Positions 33,914 through 46,312 are shown, counted from the first letter of the stretch. The stretch: 64,000 nucleotides of DNA from Scytalidium lignicola (GCA_002812745.2 NCSJ02000010.1:124001-188000); one strand, 5' to 3'. The notes: generated from the sequence alone by a model not told the origin. A program made the numbers and translations.

Positions 33914-34329
33914 GAGGGGTGAATAAAAGGCCACTCAACCGGCCATTGATAGTAATGACACGAGGACGTCGGGTGTGACTGTTCTGGAGCCAGTATATTC
34001 CCGCGCTTCGCACCGAGGAGTGCCTAGACAAGCTGCTGAAGGCTCAGGCATGTCTAGGTGAATACCGGAACGCTTCTCATATGCCTTCCTTGCAGCTGAT
34101 ATCAGCATGTATGAGTTCTCTTGGGCAGTAATAGGTTTAAAAATATAGTCGGTTTGGGGGTACTCCGCAGGAGTTTCTCATGGTCTGTAGTTGCAGATTA
34201 TAAGAGATAATCTCTAGTATAAACATATTAAATAGTAATAAAGATGTTGGTATCGGTATGTGGCAAATTCGTGTTGTGATGCCAAGTGTTGTCGAAGTTT
34301 TTGCAAGAATTCATTTCTTCAGTTGAGAT
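33914..34329. other. Intergenic between convergent genes
   Basis: 3' flanks only; no coding or RNA content recognised. Confidence 0.5.
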
Positions 34330-35802
34330 TCACGGCCATAAACCTTCTGGATTGATGCTACCATATCGTCCCGAAACAGCGCTGAGATTATCCCTATACT
34401 CGTCCTCCTTTGTGGTTCTTGAGGTCCCAGCTTCAGGCAGAGTCCCACGTCGCAGAGCCAGGGACCAACTGAAACTGCTCCGGACAAAGCCATAGAATGA
34501 GGTGCTATACATCAGCACATCATAGTCCACAAGCGCCTGTTGATCCCATGTAAGGTTTTGGAGCTCTGCAAGTTCTTCCTCGTCCAAGAGGTCCTCCTTA
34601 GTAACAACATCCAAGCCTTCGTTTGCAGCGTCTGCGCGGAAGCGGTCACGATGTTCTGGCGAGCCCGTCGCAAGAAATATCGTCGTTAGATTCAGTCGTT
34701 TTGCTTCTGCTATGTAGAAGGGTGCTTGAGCCTCATAGCCTGGCCATCCTGCTGCTGCAGCGTCTGCTGCGACGCGCATGTGAGCGCCTAGAAAGCCGTT
34801 GGCTACGAGACGATGTGGGCCAAGTGAATTGACCTTAGATGAAGGTGAGATGCCTGGAGAAAGCACGATGGCATCAGAAACAACAGGGGAAGCAAGCTTC
34901 TTTTCCAAATTCCATAATACCAATGCAGCTAGTCGTCTTGTTTCGGGGATGTGTCGGAAGAGGCGAGGAAAGGAGTGGGCAAACTCAAGCGGGTGAGCTT
35001 CACGATTCCACTGTGCTAGCACTAAGTTCTGCCATACGCGCACGGGTTTTTCGGCTGACATAGTAGTGAATACTTCGTTTTTGGCCATCCAGGCGTCAAA
35101 AGCCTCCCGCCAGCCCGTCGGATCAACAATTAAGTACTTCCTCATGTTGAAGCTTTTTACGCCGCTAGGTGACAGATGTGGAGAAGCAGCGATTGGTGCT
35201 AGATTTGGAACTTCTGCGTCAGAGGCCACAGCGCGTATTTGCGGACAGACTTGCTTCCACGACTCGAAAAAATAAGGGAGGTCGAGGAGGTAAGATAATT
35301 CAACGGACCGGTTCTCGTCGCCAAGATCAATCAGATTGTCAGAACGAGCACTCAAGCGAGGGAGAATCATTGTTGTTGCTGTTTATGTTCAACACTTTTA
35401 TGAGGGGAAGAGAGGGAATAGGGACAAACCTCCAGCTTCCATTGCGTATCTAACGCAGTTGAGCCACATATTCACCACATTTCCGATACCTCCATTGACA
35501 GCAGCACAATGCCAGACCAAGCCCTCCTGGAATTTTGTTTCATTGCACTTCTTGCGGATGGGGCCGGGATCAAGCAAGCCCTCCACGGGTTCTCGAAGAA
35601 TGGCCGAAACGAATTGATCCTTGGAAATATTCGATCTGGATGACCCAGGAGAAGGAGAAGGAGAAGGACTGAGAGTGAAATGGAGTCGGTCACTACGCGT
35701 ATATACCGTGAATACTGCGAGCACACATAAGAGAGCAGCCGTAAGTATGAAAAGTCTCCGTAAGTGCAGTCGCAAGCGTTCTCTCTTGAACTGAGAATTC
35801 AT
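34330..35802 (-). CDS. O-fucosyltransferase-like Golgi glycosyltransferase, type II membrane protein (473 aa)
   Basis: Two exons: 35430-35802 and 34330-35378. The 51-nt intron (GTTTGT...ACAG) joins YAMEAG|ATTMILPRLSARSD, the transition expected in fungal GDP-fucose protein O-fucosyltransferase-like proteins. The chosen ATG (35802) gives MNSQFKRERLRLHLRRLFIL, a basic N-terminus before a hydrophobic anchor LFILTAALLCVLAVFTVY, as in type II Golgi enzymes; an upstream in-frame ATG at 35913 would add 37 residues. The catalytic region begins with HCAAVNGGIGNVVNMWLNC. GAHMRVAADAA and TTIFLATGSPEHRDRF look like the donor-binding half, and SSFSWSLALRRG resembles the conserved C-terminal block. Substrate unknown. 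Assignment is by pattern. Confidence 0.8.
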
Positions 35803-37605
35803 GCCGGCGCCGACTCCGACGGACCAGACATCTTGGACGAGCGGCTGGTACGGGCGGTAGACATTGACCACTTTCTGGGTCAGAAAAGCGGAAATTCGGC
35901 GAGGGAGGAGCATGGTAAAATCAGAGGCAGGTCGAACTCTAACTCTTGACCCCGAGTTGGAAGTGAGGCAAGAAGAGTACTGTAGAATCGAAAAAAAAAA
36001 GATGGTTATGATGGTCGGCACAAAGGGGACGGTGGTCCAAAAAGGATACGAGGAATTCGTGATTGCCGCCGTGGCCGTTGGTTTCAGGACCCTTAGGACC
36101 CTGGGACCCCTGCACGACGCAGAGCATCATTAAGGCAGCCCATCACGGACCCTTTGGTGCCTTTGGTGCCTGGTCACGCCTCATCCTCACTTTCGAAGGC
36201 TTGTCCCCAAACTGATCGCGACAGTACGGAAGGACAACCACAATTCTGCCTTCCAGCTCAACAAGTCAAAAAGAATAAGAGAGCAAACCATAAGCCACCC
36301 TTTGGACTGCCCACTTCACCACCACCATTTCTAACCCCCGCCCTTGAATATGCCCAATACAGCGTCCAAGCTGACCTGTCATTTGCCCGTCGTCGTCATT
36401 GTCTTCGAACATGTCCGTAAAGGGATTGAAGGTGTGTCTGCTGCTGCTGCTTGTTGTTCGTGCAGCGCGCAGGGGAGAGAGAGGCAGCTAATAAGCAAAC
36501 GCCCCCGCGGCCTGGTCGTCTGAAGTGGCCGATCAGCTGACTGTCATTGCCTGCGATCCGTGGGTGCGTAATAATACAGGAAATACAGGAATACAGTATA
36601 GGACAAGCCTTCGGTCCCATCCAACAAGCAACAACGTCGCAGTGGTGGCGGCTTTTACGCCTTACAGTATGTCTTGCCGGTGGTGGTTGTTTGGCTTTTT
36701 TTTTGCTTTTTATGTTTTAGGGGTCCCTCGTCTGTTGTTTCTTCTCGAATTAATTAGTGAATTAATTAAATTACCCCGCGCAAACTCACGCCTTGGAGAG
36801 TAGAGTAACACACACGCAGAAGAAAGAGGGGCAAGGCAGAGAGAGGAAGAGAAGAGGGAAGAGAGAAGAGAGCAGAGGATAGAGCAGAGGGTAGAGTGAG
36901 AGTGAGAGAAAGTGGAGAGAAGGAGGAGAAGACCGTTATCAGCACCACAACCCCCAATTCTCTTGCAGAGTGATCATTGTTATTACATACAACCACTGGT
37001 GCCCATTCATTCCACTGGTCATTCCTCCACTATTCACTTCTCGCACTTTCTCACCCTCACTTTCTCACGCACTCTCACTCACCCTTCCATTGCGCCCTTT
37101 CGTCATTCCTCCTCTTCTTCTTCTTCCTCCTCCTCCTCTTCCTCTTCTTTTCTCCCCCTCCATTCACCATCTCTCCCCCATTGCGCCTTATCGCATCATA
37201 TCGGCGGCGCTAGTCCCAATCCATCCAGCACACCCCGAGCGGCCCCCGCACTAGTATATCTTGGGAGGAGGGGGGTTGCTACCTCTTTTTTTCCCCCAAA
37301 AGCCAGCAAACCATCTCCTTCTAGAACAGGGCGTTGGTAATTTGCTTCTTTCACTCAAAATTTTTTATTACTCCTCACTTTTTCCACTCCAGCTGCTTCT
37401 TTCGCTCATCCCTCCACCCTCTCCCCCAAAGCTCCGACGGGGCTCGAGGGGACCTGGCACGCGGGTGGTGGCTGCTGCAGAGCACTCTATAACAATACGA
37501 CAAAGCCGACCTGCATGACCACCCTGCCAATTGGCTCGGATCAGCTGCTGCCGACCTGTCTGCTGCTGCTGTTGCTTGTGCTGCTATTACGCCTACAAAA
37601 CCACC
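35803..37605. other. Divergent promoter region with GA/CT-rich tracts
   Basis: 1.8 kb between head-to-head genes. A purine-rich tract lies at about 36815-36925 and a TTC/CTC-rich tract at about 37105-37150, typical of long fungal promoters and leaders. An ATG at 37515 opens a frame that overlaps the real start at 37606 in another frame, so it could act as an upstream ORF if transcribed. No gene seen. Confidence 0.5.
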
Positions 37606-39276
37606 ATGAATGCTCAAATCTCCTTTATTGTGAGTTGTTGTTTTTTTGTTTGCGTTTCTTTGCACTCTACTCTCCCCTCACGCCCGAGGATCTCTACATC
37701 CTTTTGCCTGCCTTGACTTGTGGAACTCCCCTCCAGCACTTATTGGCGCTGGCTCGTGGATCTACAACCCGACCACCAAAGCTTGTATTTCTCTCTCCTC
37801 AGCCTTGCATCTCCATGCAGATGCCAACAGACATGGTGCCCTCGGTTGCTGCCCCGTCTTCCGTCCTGTTGTTGTTGCTGTCCTTCTTCTTCTAGCTCTC
37901 GTTCTTCTTGCTCTCTCTCTCTCTCTCTCTTTGTCCGTCTTGTTTATAATCATCTCCGCACCATGGGTGGTCAATACTTGTTGTCGTCGGCCTCGTCCTT
38001 CATGTCCTACGAACACGTCTCCAAGGCCATCAACTGGAACAGCACTGACACCAAGTCGCAGGAGGGCCACTTCAGTCTCATCCACATCCCGCTTTCTCTA
38101 TACCAACCCCTCCTTCAACCCATCCTCCGAGTGCTGTTGCCACAAGGTAATCCTCCTCCGCCGAACCTAGTCGACGACCCCGAAAGCCTCCTCGATCATC
38201 TCAGCCTGGACAACCGGCACAGCTTCCTGAACATCAGCGTCACACCCATCGAGTGCTCCGTCGTCTGCAGTACAGCTCTAGCGAAAGATGTCTTCGACAG
38301 CGTCCTCAGCGGCCTACCAAAAGAAGAGGCGAAGAAGGTGCAGATCTCGAAGGATACCTACATTGTCTTCTCCGTGAGTAGTGCAGGCATGGAGGCCGGC
38401 CAGCGTGTAATGGACCTCACCGCGCCTCTGGCCATGGCCGGAATCCCCATCTTCTTCATCACCACCTACTACACCGACTTCATCCTCGTTCCCAGCAAGG
38501 ACCGGCACACGGTTGGTCAAGCTCTCCTGGCCCGGGGATTCGAGTTTTCCGAGACAGACTCGGCTTATGTGACACCCACCGACGTCTCTCATTCCCGTGG
38601 ACCAAGTGCGAGTTCCGAACCGCCGTCCACACCACCGCCCTCCAACGTCGCCGAGCTGCAACTGCGGACATTTTCGCTGCTGAAGAAACGGAACGTCGTG
38701 CCATTCGTGGAGCCCGGTCTTCACCTCGTGCAGTGCTCGGGCAAGGAAGTGGTGCACTCTCACGATGAGAACGGCTACGGCTCGAGACAAAACCCTAGCG
38801 CTGGCCATGAATCCAACGGCTCACACTCGCATTCCCACTCAAATTCTTATTCTCACTCGCGATGCCACTCGCAGAATTATTGGCTGGATAGCATCGACTC
38901 GAAGCTCTATGTAGGACTTATCTCCGCCCTCGTCCTGCAACCGCGCTTCCTCTCCGTGACACTCGCCCAAGACGATGCGCCCTCGCTGCTGGTGGATAAA
39001 TCTCTGCTCTGGCTCTTCGGAAACTCGATTGCTGGCGACACCGAAGGAGATCTAGTGCCCATCTTCCTCGATTTGGTGGATGTGCCGCTGGAGTCGACTG
39101 GTATTGTCTGTGGTGTTGCGGGCAAGCTGGTAGATGATATGAGACTTATGGATCCCGAGGGCTTGTCTCGAGCGACTGAGCTGAGTTATCTTTCGACAGC
39201 GAGGGCTGGCGCTGTGATCCTGTCAAGTGAGAGTGCAGACAGGGCGTTAAAGGCGTTGCAGCCTATTGTCCCATGA
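37606..39276 (+). CDS. CASTOR-like ACT-domain protein (412 aa)
   Basis: Exon 1 is only 24 nt (37606-37629, MNAQISFI), followed by donor GTGAGT. Exon 2 is 38062-39276. The join reads MNAQISFI|EGHFSLIHIPLS, which restores the beta-strand start I expect of this family. The intron is 432 nt, long for this genome, and contains a CT microsatellite. ACT-type domains: residues about 9-150 (FLNISVTPIECSVVC, then DTYIVFSVSSAGMEAGQRVM and GIPIFFITTYYTDFILVP) and a second half (LRTFSLLKKRNVVPFVEPGL ... LYVGLISALVLQPRFLSVTL). A His/Ser-rich linker lies between them. In animals CASTOR1 senses arginine for TORC1 through GATOR2; the same role here is only inferred. An in-frame ATG at 37963 in strong context offers another N-terminus. 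Confidence 0.85.
37911..37931. repeat. CT dinucleotide microsatellite inside the first intron
   Basis: About ten CT units in the 432-nt intron of the CASTOR-like gene, between two pyrimidine-rich segments. Confidence 0.9.
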
Positions 39277-41925
39277 TCCCGATTTATTCGCTATATTATT
39301 TTTCTTTTCTTCTAGAAGTTGGATAGGGTTATGTCTCATTGGAATCACAGGCAAGCATAGTGTTTTGGGGAAAGATCTTGCATCTATATATCTCGTGCAG
39401 TACGAGATATTCCACATATATTTGGGAATTGGGCATGGTCGACTTTTGGATAAACGGAACAGTGGCCCACAGCCAATAAAGAAATGCATGGTTTTTCATT
39501 AAAAAAAGTCTCCCTCTCTTTTATTATGGGGTTGGAAGAGAAGAGTGGGATCATAACGATTACTTTAGGCATTGCATATGGGATTGGAAGGAAGAGGGGA
39601 TGGCTGGTACTTGGGATGCAGCGAAAGGAGGGGAAAAGTTCCAGACATTTGCTATTATTTGATGTTTTTGTTTTTTTTTTGCAGCGTGCTTCTGCATGGG
39701 AAAGGAATCATAGGTCTGGGAGGCTAATCTGTGTTTTTTTGGTTTGGTTCTACTGGTGTAATTATCGAAGAATACGAAGTTGGTATGTACTCACTCCTCA
39801 AGAGTCTTGAGTTAAAAATCCACAATCATACTGGTACGACTACATTTTCTGCCGCGATAATTGTCTTCTTTATCTCTACACGCAGACAAAAACTAAACCA
39901 AACCAACCTGACACCTCCCCCACACCCCGCACTTTCATATAAAACAGAAGCAACTCAACTTAACTCAATCCACAGCCGTCCCGTCCCGTCCAATAATTAT
40001 CTCCCCCCNTCCTCTCTCTCTCTCCGCGCAGAATTTATTACCTTCAGTAATTATACCAAGTTTGATTAATCCATCCCTTTATTTTCCTTCTGTTCAATGA
40101 GAATATATTAATAGAAAATCCCCTCCTCTCAGATGGATAGATAATAATAAAAGAGAGAGAAAGGAGGGTAGTGATAGGGTGGCGTTTATTTTAGTTGTTC
40201 TTAAAAGAGGTTTGTTTTTATTTTAGACTGTCACTAGGGGGAAGGGGTGTGTTTTAGTTCAAATAAAGGGTAAGAAGAAGTAGGGGGTAGATATTATATA
40301 TAATATTATTAATATATGGTATAGTAGATGTATAGATGTCCTTTTTTTAGTATTATGTTCTTTGTACTGTACNTTTTTAAAAGGAATTGTGTAGCATTAG
40401 TAAAATGATAAAATTCTAATACATGCACTACCTACTCATAAGGTAGGCTGGTCTAGCTTTTAGCTGAGGAAAAATGGCTCATTTCTTGGAAATTCTAGAT
40501 GACTTACATTTTGCTTTTCTGATAATTAGTTACTACTCATACTTTTTTTTTGATAGGCAATGCTCACTTTGCATTTGTACGCTCATAAGAACTGATTGAT
40601 CACTATTTATTTTCCCCGTTCCTTCAACCAAGGCGGAAGAGTTAGACAGACCGCTTTTTATTTTCCTTGCAATTACTTGAAGTTACATCCTGCAACCTCA
40701 ATACACACCGACAATTACCATAGCTGTGTAACGAGATTCCGTCTTCCCCGCATCTGACTGCAGAATGCAAGTACTTTAGTCAATAATCCTAATCCAATGC
40801 CCCATTTTCTTCACTGTCCATTCTAACAATTGCTTTTGCTTCTGCTTCTTACTTCCGACTCTGACCTCATCAACCAATAACGGACGCCAAGATTCCACAA
40901 GCCAATCAGATCAAAAGCCGTTCCATCACCGGCATCATCGNAAAAAAAGGTACCCCAGAAAACCAATAACTGTAAGACGTCATCAACCATCGCCCAAATT
41001 TCCCTGCCAGCCGCGTGGACAAATCACCACACACNAAAAAAAAGGATCGAAACGCGCGCACTCACCTCACCTCACACTCACACGCAAGCCAAGCACAAAT
41101 CACGAAACACCATCACCCAGGCTTAAACAAATGAGCAACAAATGCAAAAATGCATGACATTACCTAAGAAAAATCTGCTCACAAAAGAGAGAGAGGGGGA
41201 GCTTTTCGACCAGAATTAGTGGTTCTGGATCTCCCGGCTTCTGCCTTGTGCCCGTTGTAGCCTGACCTCATCCAACCCCATCTTTTTTATTTGCTTGGCC
41301 TAGATTTTTCTTGGTGAGGGGCGTGAGGGGGGGGCAATCCAATCAACTCCTTACGATGTTGATTGGTTTCTCTCTATACTATTATGCTCAGTAATGAATG
41401 GGAAAAAAGAAATCATATTGAAAATGCTTTCTTTTGGTCAGATATTAGAAGTAGAGCTGTGAGTGTATATATAAGGGGATATAAGTTGACTGATTGGGTG
41501 ATTATTGCTGCGGCTGGCGACGATGCTCTGTCTGAGCACGTTGAGTAATAGTTGGCCAAGGGAACAAGGCAAAAGGCGAGATCAACGTGTGACATAAGTC
41601 GAAGACACAACTTGAATGGACCGTTTTTGCCAGGAGGGTCCTACGTCAAGCGCGGAGCTTCCTTGGTTTGTTTGGTTCTCGTGTGAGAGAGTTCCTTATT
41701 ATTATGTCAATGCTCTTCTTCTGCAGAACGGATATTATGCTTCTGCATTTATCTTTCCTCTTTTCTTTTTCAATCTTCTGATTCTTTACAATTATCTATT
41801 GTCTTCCTTTCCATACACACTCTACATCTTCTTTTTACAACTACTTCCGAAATCCCATCCTTCATCACATCGTCATCTCGGCTTGACACTACGTCACCTG
41901 ATCTTGTATCCAAACATCTGCCGCC
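39277..41925. other. Intergenic, 2.65 kb
   Basis: No gene on either strand. N characters at about 40009, 40372, 40941 and 41035 mark weak homopolymers. Several CCAAT/CCAATC boxes occur at about 40870-40970, and CTCACCTCACCTCACACTCA near 41060, some 0.9 kb upstream of the opsin-related gene. Confidence 0.45.
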
Positions 41926-43018
41926 ATGATTCTAGATCCAGTTGACGCGTTCAAGAAGACCTCGCTTCTTCCTACCCCGACGGCAACCCCATCTCCTACC
42001 CCCTTGGTTAGTATCTTCTCAGTGTAATCGAATACATCATGCAAGAAAGCGTCACTAACTGTTGTAGCCAACTATTGTTCCAACTCCCCCAATCTTCGAA
42101 AAGATAGCTGGGGAAGGCATTAGAACATTATGGGTGAGTACTGACGCATGCCTGCACTTCCTTTGCTGAGATCCATTCATTAATCTTTGCTAAGGTGACC
42201 TTTGCTATTATGCTATTATGCACGATTATCTTCGTATTCCTATCATGGCGAGTTCCAGTGGTATGTCCCAATTACCCATGTTTCCATTCCCAATCCCGTC
42301 TCTAATACTGCTCTCTTAGCAAAAACGTCTCTTCCATGTCCTGGTCACTTTCATGTCTGTCCTCGCCACCATTTCTTACTTTGCCATGGCAACTGGTGAT
42401 GGAAGTACCTACATACACTCAAGACATACCGTGTACCACAAGCATACAGGTGGAGTGACAAAAGAGCACATCTTCCGTCAAGTCTTCTGGGCACACTATG
42501 TGCAATGGGCTCTAACAACGCCGATCCTGATCCTCAATCTGGCCTTCCTTGCCGGTCTTAACGGTGCCAGCATCATCGTTGCCGTCTTCTCCAACCTGTC
42601 CATGGTTCTCCTCGGTCTCTTCAGCGCCTACACCCGCCGCAGCGCACCAAAATGGGGCTACTTCACTATGGCCATCATCGCCTACATCTTCATCCTCTAC
42701 CAATTCGTCTTACCAGCTCGTCGCGCAGTCCTCGCGCGTGACAATGTCACGACCAAGATCTACGCCTCTCTCGGCGTCTTTGCTTTCATCCTTTGGACTC
42801 TGTATCCCATCCTGTGGGCTCTTGGTGATGGAGCTGGAAGATGGGACGTCGATACGGGAGTTATTGCCTTTGCTGTGCTCGATATACTAGCCGTGCCGGT
42901 ATTCGGCTTCTGGTTAATCCTGAAGCATGCTGGTCGCGATGTTGCCACTGTTGATGGGTTCTGGAGCAATGGATTGTCCAGTGAGGGAGGTATTAGGATT
43001 GGGGATAGTGATGCTTGA
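41926..43018 (+). CDS. Opsin-related protein (microbial rhodopsin fold without retinal lysine), 303 aa
   Basis: Four exons: 41926-42006, 42068-42133, 42195-42260 and 42320-43018, sum 912 nt; three small phase-0 exons precede the main one. Seven helices are visible, from VTFAIMLLCTIIFVFLSW to FAVLDILAVPVFGFWLIL. The helix C signature is WAHYVQWALTTPILILNLA. Compared with bacteriorhodopsin (WARYADWLFTTPLLLLDLA), Arg82 is His, Asp85 is Gln and Asp96 is Asn. In helix G, Val stands where Lys216 binds retinal. This marks the YRO2/MRH1/HSP30/ORP-1 class rather than light-driven pumps. Such proteins sit in the plasma membrane and are often stress-induced; exact role unclear. Confidence 0.93.
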
Positions 43019-44382
43019 TTAAGCACGTGAAAATGTCAAAAAAGGGGAGGCACTAGGCAGGAAAGATTGGGACTGTGTTCGAGAATCATACTGATGGACT
43101 CCAGTGTTTTATGGGAATGAAAGGGGGGTGGGTATATTTTAAGGATAAGGGCATTCTACTGGCGTTTTAGCGGTGGTAAGAAAATGGAAATTGGCCCAAA
43201 AATTGCTAATGTAGGAGGAGGGTAATGGAAAATTACGAAGATTATATAACTAGTCAGTCCTTTTAGTCCTTTTAAAAGGCTTAATGATTGAAATGGGATA
43301 ACTCTTCACTCTTGACTCTTGAATCTCCTTTTACTCTTACCATCCTTGGGAACTTTGACATATTTCTTTTACTAGCAAAATACCCCTACCCCATTCACTA
43401 ATATAAGAAAAAAAACATTNAAACAAAGAGGGAGTTATAAGACCAAGACAACCAATGAAATCAAAGGAAAGAAATAACTCTTCTACCACCATTTCAAAGA
43501 GGGAATAATACTGCATTCTACAAAATACAATCCATCATTTAAACTCCGAGCCCACGTATACTACAGTACAGTACAGCACGCTACGTCAGCATCAATCAAT
43601 AATCCCAATCCACGCATATCATGATGAAACAAACAAAGCTTGCTGCGAAGCTGCGTGCCGTGCTGTGGTTGGATCTTAGAGAGTGGGTTTTTAATGCGGT
43701 TGCTGATTACGCGTCGTAGGGGATGGGGATGGGTGGATTAATTGGTTTGGGGGGTGCATTGTATTTGATGGGGCGTTGCTGCTACTTGCTGCTGCTGCTG
43801 CTGCCGCTGTTGCCTTTGGGGCGGAAATACTCCGTCTGCAATGAACGTATGTATGCATCTTTGGGAATTTTTGGCCCCGGGGGGGGGGTTGATTTGGGGT
43901 GTGTATTTGGATGGGTGTTTTACTGGAATTACAGGGGGGGTTTAATTAAATCTGGGGAGAAAATATGAATTCGGATGTTCATTATTTGAATAGNATTTTT
44001 TTAAGTGAATAATTGGTTAAGATAGAATGGCTTTCACTTAAAAGAAATTGTTTTGGGTATAATAAAATTTCAGAGTATTATTTTTAAACTATTGCGGGTG
44101 GCTGGGAAAGTAAGTATGTGAACATTGGACTCAATAGCTGTTGGCATCTCCAGTGTCAGGCATCCTTATGATCTTCATACGGCCAAATCTTCTCAGCAAG
44201 TTCTTTCTCCTTTTCATCATCTGCACTCCCAACAAAATGTGCTCTCATCCGCTTCATTTCGGCTTGCACTTCAGCAAACCGTCCAACTTCGATGCATCCA
44301 CCCCGGGTACGCCCCAGTTGTCTTGAAAATAGGCTAAAAAGGTGCTAACGTAGGTTTCTAATTTTAGCTCTCTCTTCTAGCC
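43019..44382. other. Intergenic, with possible minus-strand coding traces
   Basis: Mostly AT-rich with N characters near 43420 and 43994. A CAG/CTG-rich stretch near 43780-43805 is open in all minus frames. A minus-strand stretch at 44156-44330 (FAEVQAEMKRMRAHFVGSAD, stop at 44156) looks protein-like but has no identifiable partner exon. Confidence 0.35.
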
Positions 44383-44977
44383 CGATTTATTATCGGAATT
44401 AGGTCTTCTGAACTTCAGTATAACACCAGCGCAAAACGCTATTGTGCTATGTCCTTCCTGTCACAGAATGTTTGATCATACCATGGATCCATTCTTCATT
44501 TTCGTACCAGCAGACCTGTCGTACTTTATTTCTTTTGGAGGAACAGGACTTTCAAAAGCGAAGTGATTTAGCCAAAGCAGGAAAATCACAAGCAAGAACT
44601 TGTCCGGATAGTGAAACTTACAGATTGCATCAGCTAGAACAGGGCTTGATTCCAGCAGACGCAATTGGAGGGCTATATCGAAGATTTATGTTTGCAAAGA
44701 TATCTTCCGAGATCGATTACTCTACTTTAGCAAGTTCTTCGCCGTGGGTAGGATCCCTATGGCATGTATCAGAAGAGCTTTCCTAGGTCTGGGTAGTCTA
44801 CGCAAACTAATGCCCTGTGATGTTTACGATAATCTTCTGAAATTACAAGCATTATATCTTCGAGATCCGCTTAAGATATCTGACGAGAGCAAGAACATTG
44901 AGAGCAAAAACATTGCACAAGTTACTTCAGCTGATGGCAAAAGAGCTTATGATGATGAAGGGACTCTCGAGACTTAA
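44383..44977 (+). pseudogene. HNH-endonuclease-domain fungal protein, frameshifted remnant
   Basis: Starting after an acceptor-like TTCTAG, the frame reads DLLSELGLLNFSITPAQNAI, then VLCPSCHRMFDHTMDPFFIF, the Cys-Pro-x-Cys-His plus Phe-Asp block of the fungal HNH family, and VPADLSYFISF. Near 44537 the frame shifts and continues EEQDFQKRSDLAKAGKSQAR ... GGLYRRFMF. Near 44745 it shifts again into PMACIRRAFLGLGSLRKLMP and ends ALYLRD...LET at 44977. The order of blocks matches intact members of the family, so this is one gene broken by at least two frameshifts. The N-terminal part is not found. Confidence 0.72.
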
Positions 44978-46312
44978 CACCTGTACGCGGTGAGGGCTAC
45001 GAACCTACAGTATAATCTGTAGAGCCAAGATTGAGTCATATATTGTGCAACCAACCATATCTTCATCAACTCAACGTGTTACAAGTTAAAATCGACCTTT
45101 TCAAGCCTCCAGAAGCATACAGACAGACAACGACAGCATCAGGAAGTAGTGCACCCTGGATGTTGCACCCATATGATAGAACATGGATTTGGCTTGCTCA
45201 TTTTCTTGCCCGACAATAGTTTACGGCTTCAAAGACTCGATCACAATTATATAATACGATAAATTGGTGTTTAACATTCAATTCATGCATTTTTGACGCG
45301 TTGAAAATGTGTTAAAAACACGTCAACATATCAACAAACATTTTCATGACCGAAAAACAGCTACCTTAAAAATAGACATCAAAATGAGGGATAGACCCAC
45401 TGGAGAGCAAAAGTCGCAATTGATAGTACAATACAAGGAGATGGTGGACTAGACTACAGAGTGATGGGTGTATGGGAATTTGGGTAGCTCGGGTTCAGGC
45501 TTTTTACCTTCTTCTACACGCAGTTGTACTGAAGTATCGAATGTTGATTTTGTTGAGCATATGGGAACCCGCTAACATAGTCTGCATTATAATAAAGGAA
45601 ACTGGGCTTTAGGTCCAGGGATGTCAAGCTCAGAAGCAATAAGACGTTATCAGGGGCTCTTCTCTTGCATGGACGAGTAGAATTACCTCTGGAAGTAGTA
45701 CAAGCCGTTCGTAAGTCTCCCTAAAGCCGCTCGTGAGCATGGAATGAAAGAATGACAAGCATGCGCAGAGCCGTCGCTAATCGAGATAAAAGGGTGTTTG
45801 CCATCCCCAACTAGAACGGTAATTGAGGTGTTATGGTCGGCCATAGCGAGGTCTGAGGCGATCTATCACTGGAACTTAGGAGACCATAGCTAGTGACTTC
45901 TTATACACTGAGGAGGCCATTATTGTCTCTCTCTGCTCCTCAGGCAGCGTTAAGCCGTCGAAAGCCACAGACGACCACTCAGCCACTGCCAATTCAACTG
46001 TACCGGCCCGCCGCTCGGCGCTAGTGGTCTTACCCCACAGCTTGTCTTTTGAGGCTGAACCTTGGCACCGTGGGACAGCAAATGAGGAGGTGTTCGTCTC
46101 TTATATCGATATTTAAATAATTATGTTCTTCAACCGAAATACGATTTTGTACAAATATTGAGATATTTATACGTTTTAAAATTGAGATATTTCGTTTTAT
46201 GACTCACAGGGCGAAACCTGAACCTCAACCCCCCTTCCAGAACCCGTACACCACCTAGTATATCTACAAGCAAAATTCACAACTCTTGTTGAAGTCTCAG
46301 AAGCCAGAGACA
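44978..46312. other. Intergenic, 1.3 kb
   Basis: No gene recognised. A 10-bp stem inverted repeat (TTGACGcGTT / AACACGTCAA) lies near 45291-45326. An AT-rich tract is at 46100-46200. Confidence 0.45.

Noticed and set aside
43780..43805. CTG/CAG repeat as a coding polyglutamine tract
   Set aside because: All three minus frames are open over a short distance and none has a start or supporting exon.
44156..44337. Minus-strand protein-like stretch FAEVQAEMKRMRAHFVGSAD and an alternative frame DNWGVPGVDASKLDGLLK
   Set aside because: Two frames look equally coding and no upstream exon could be placed.
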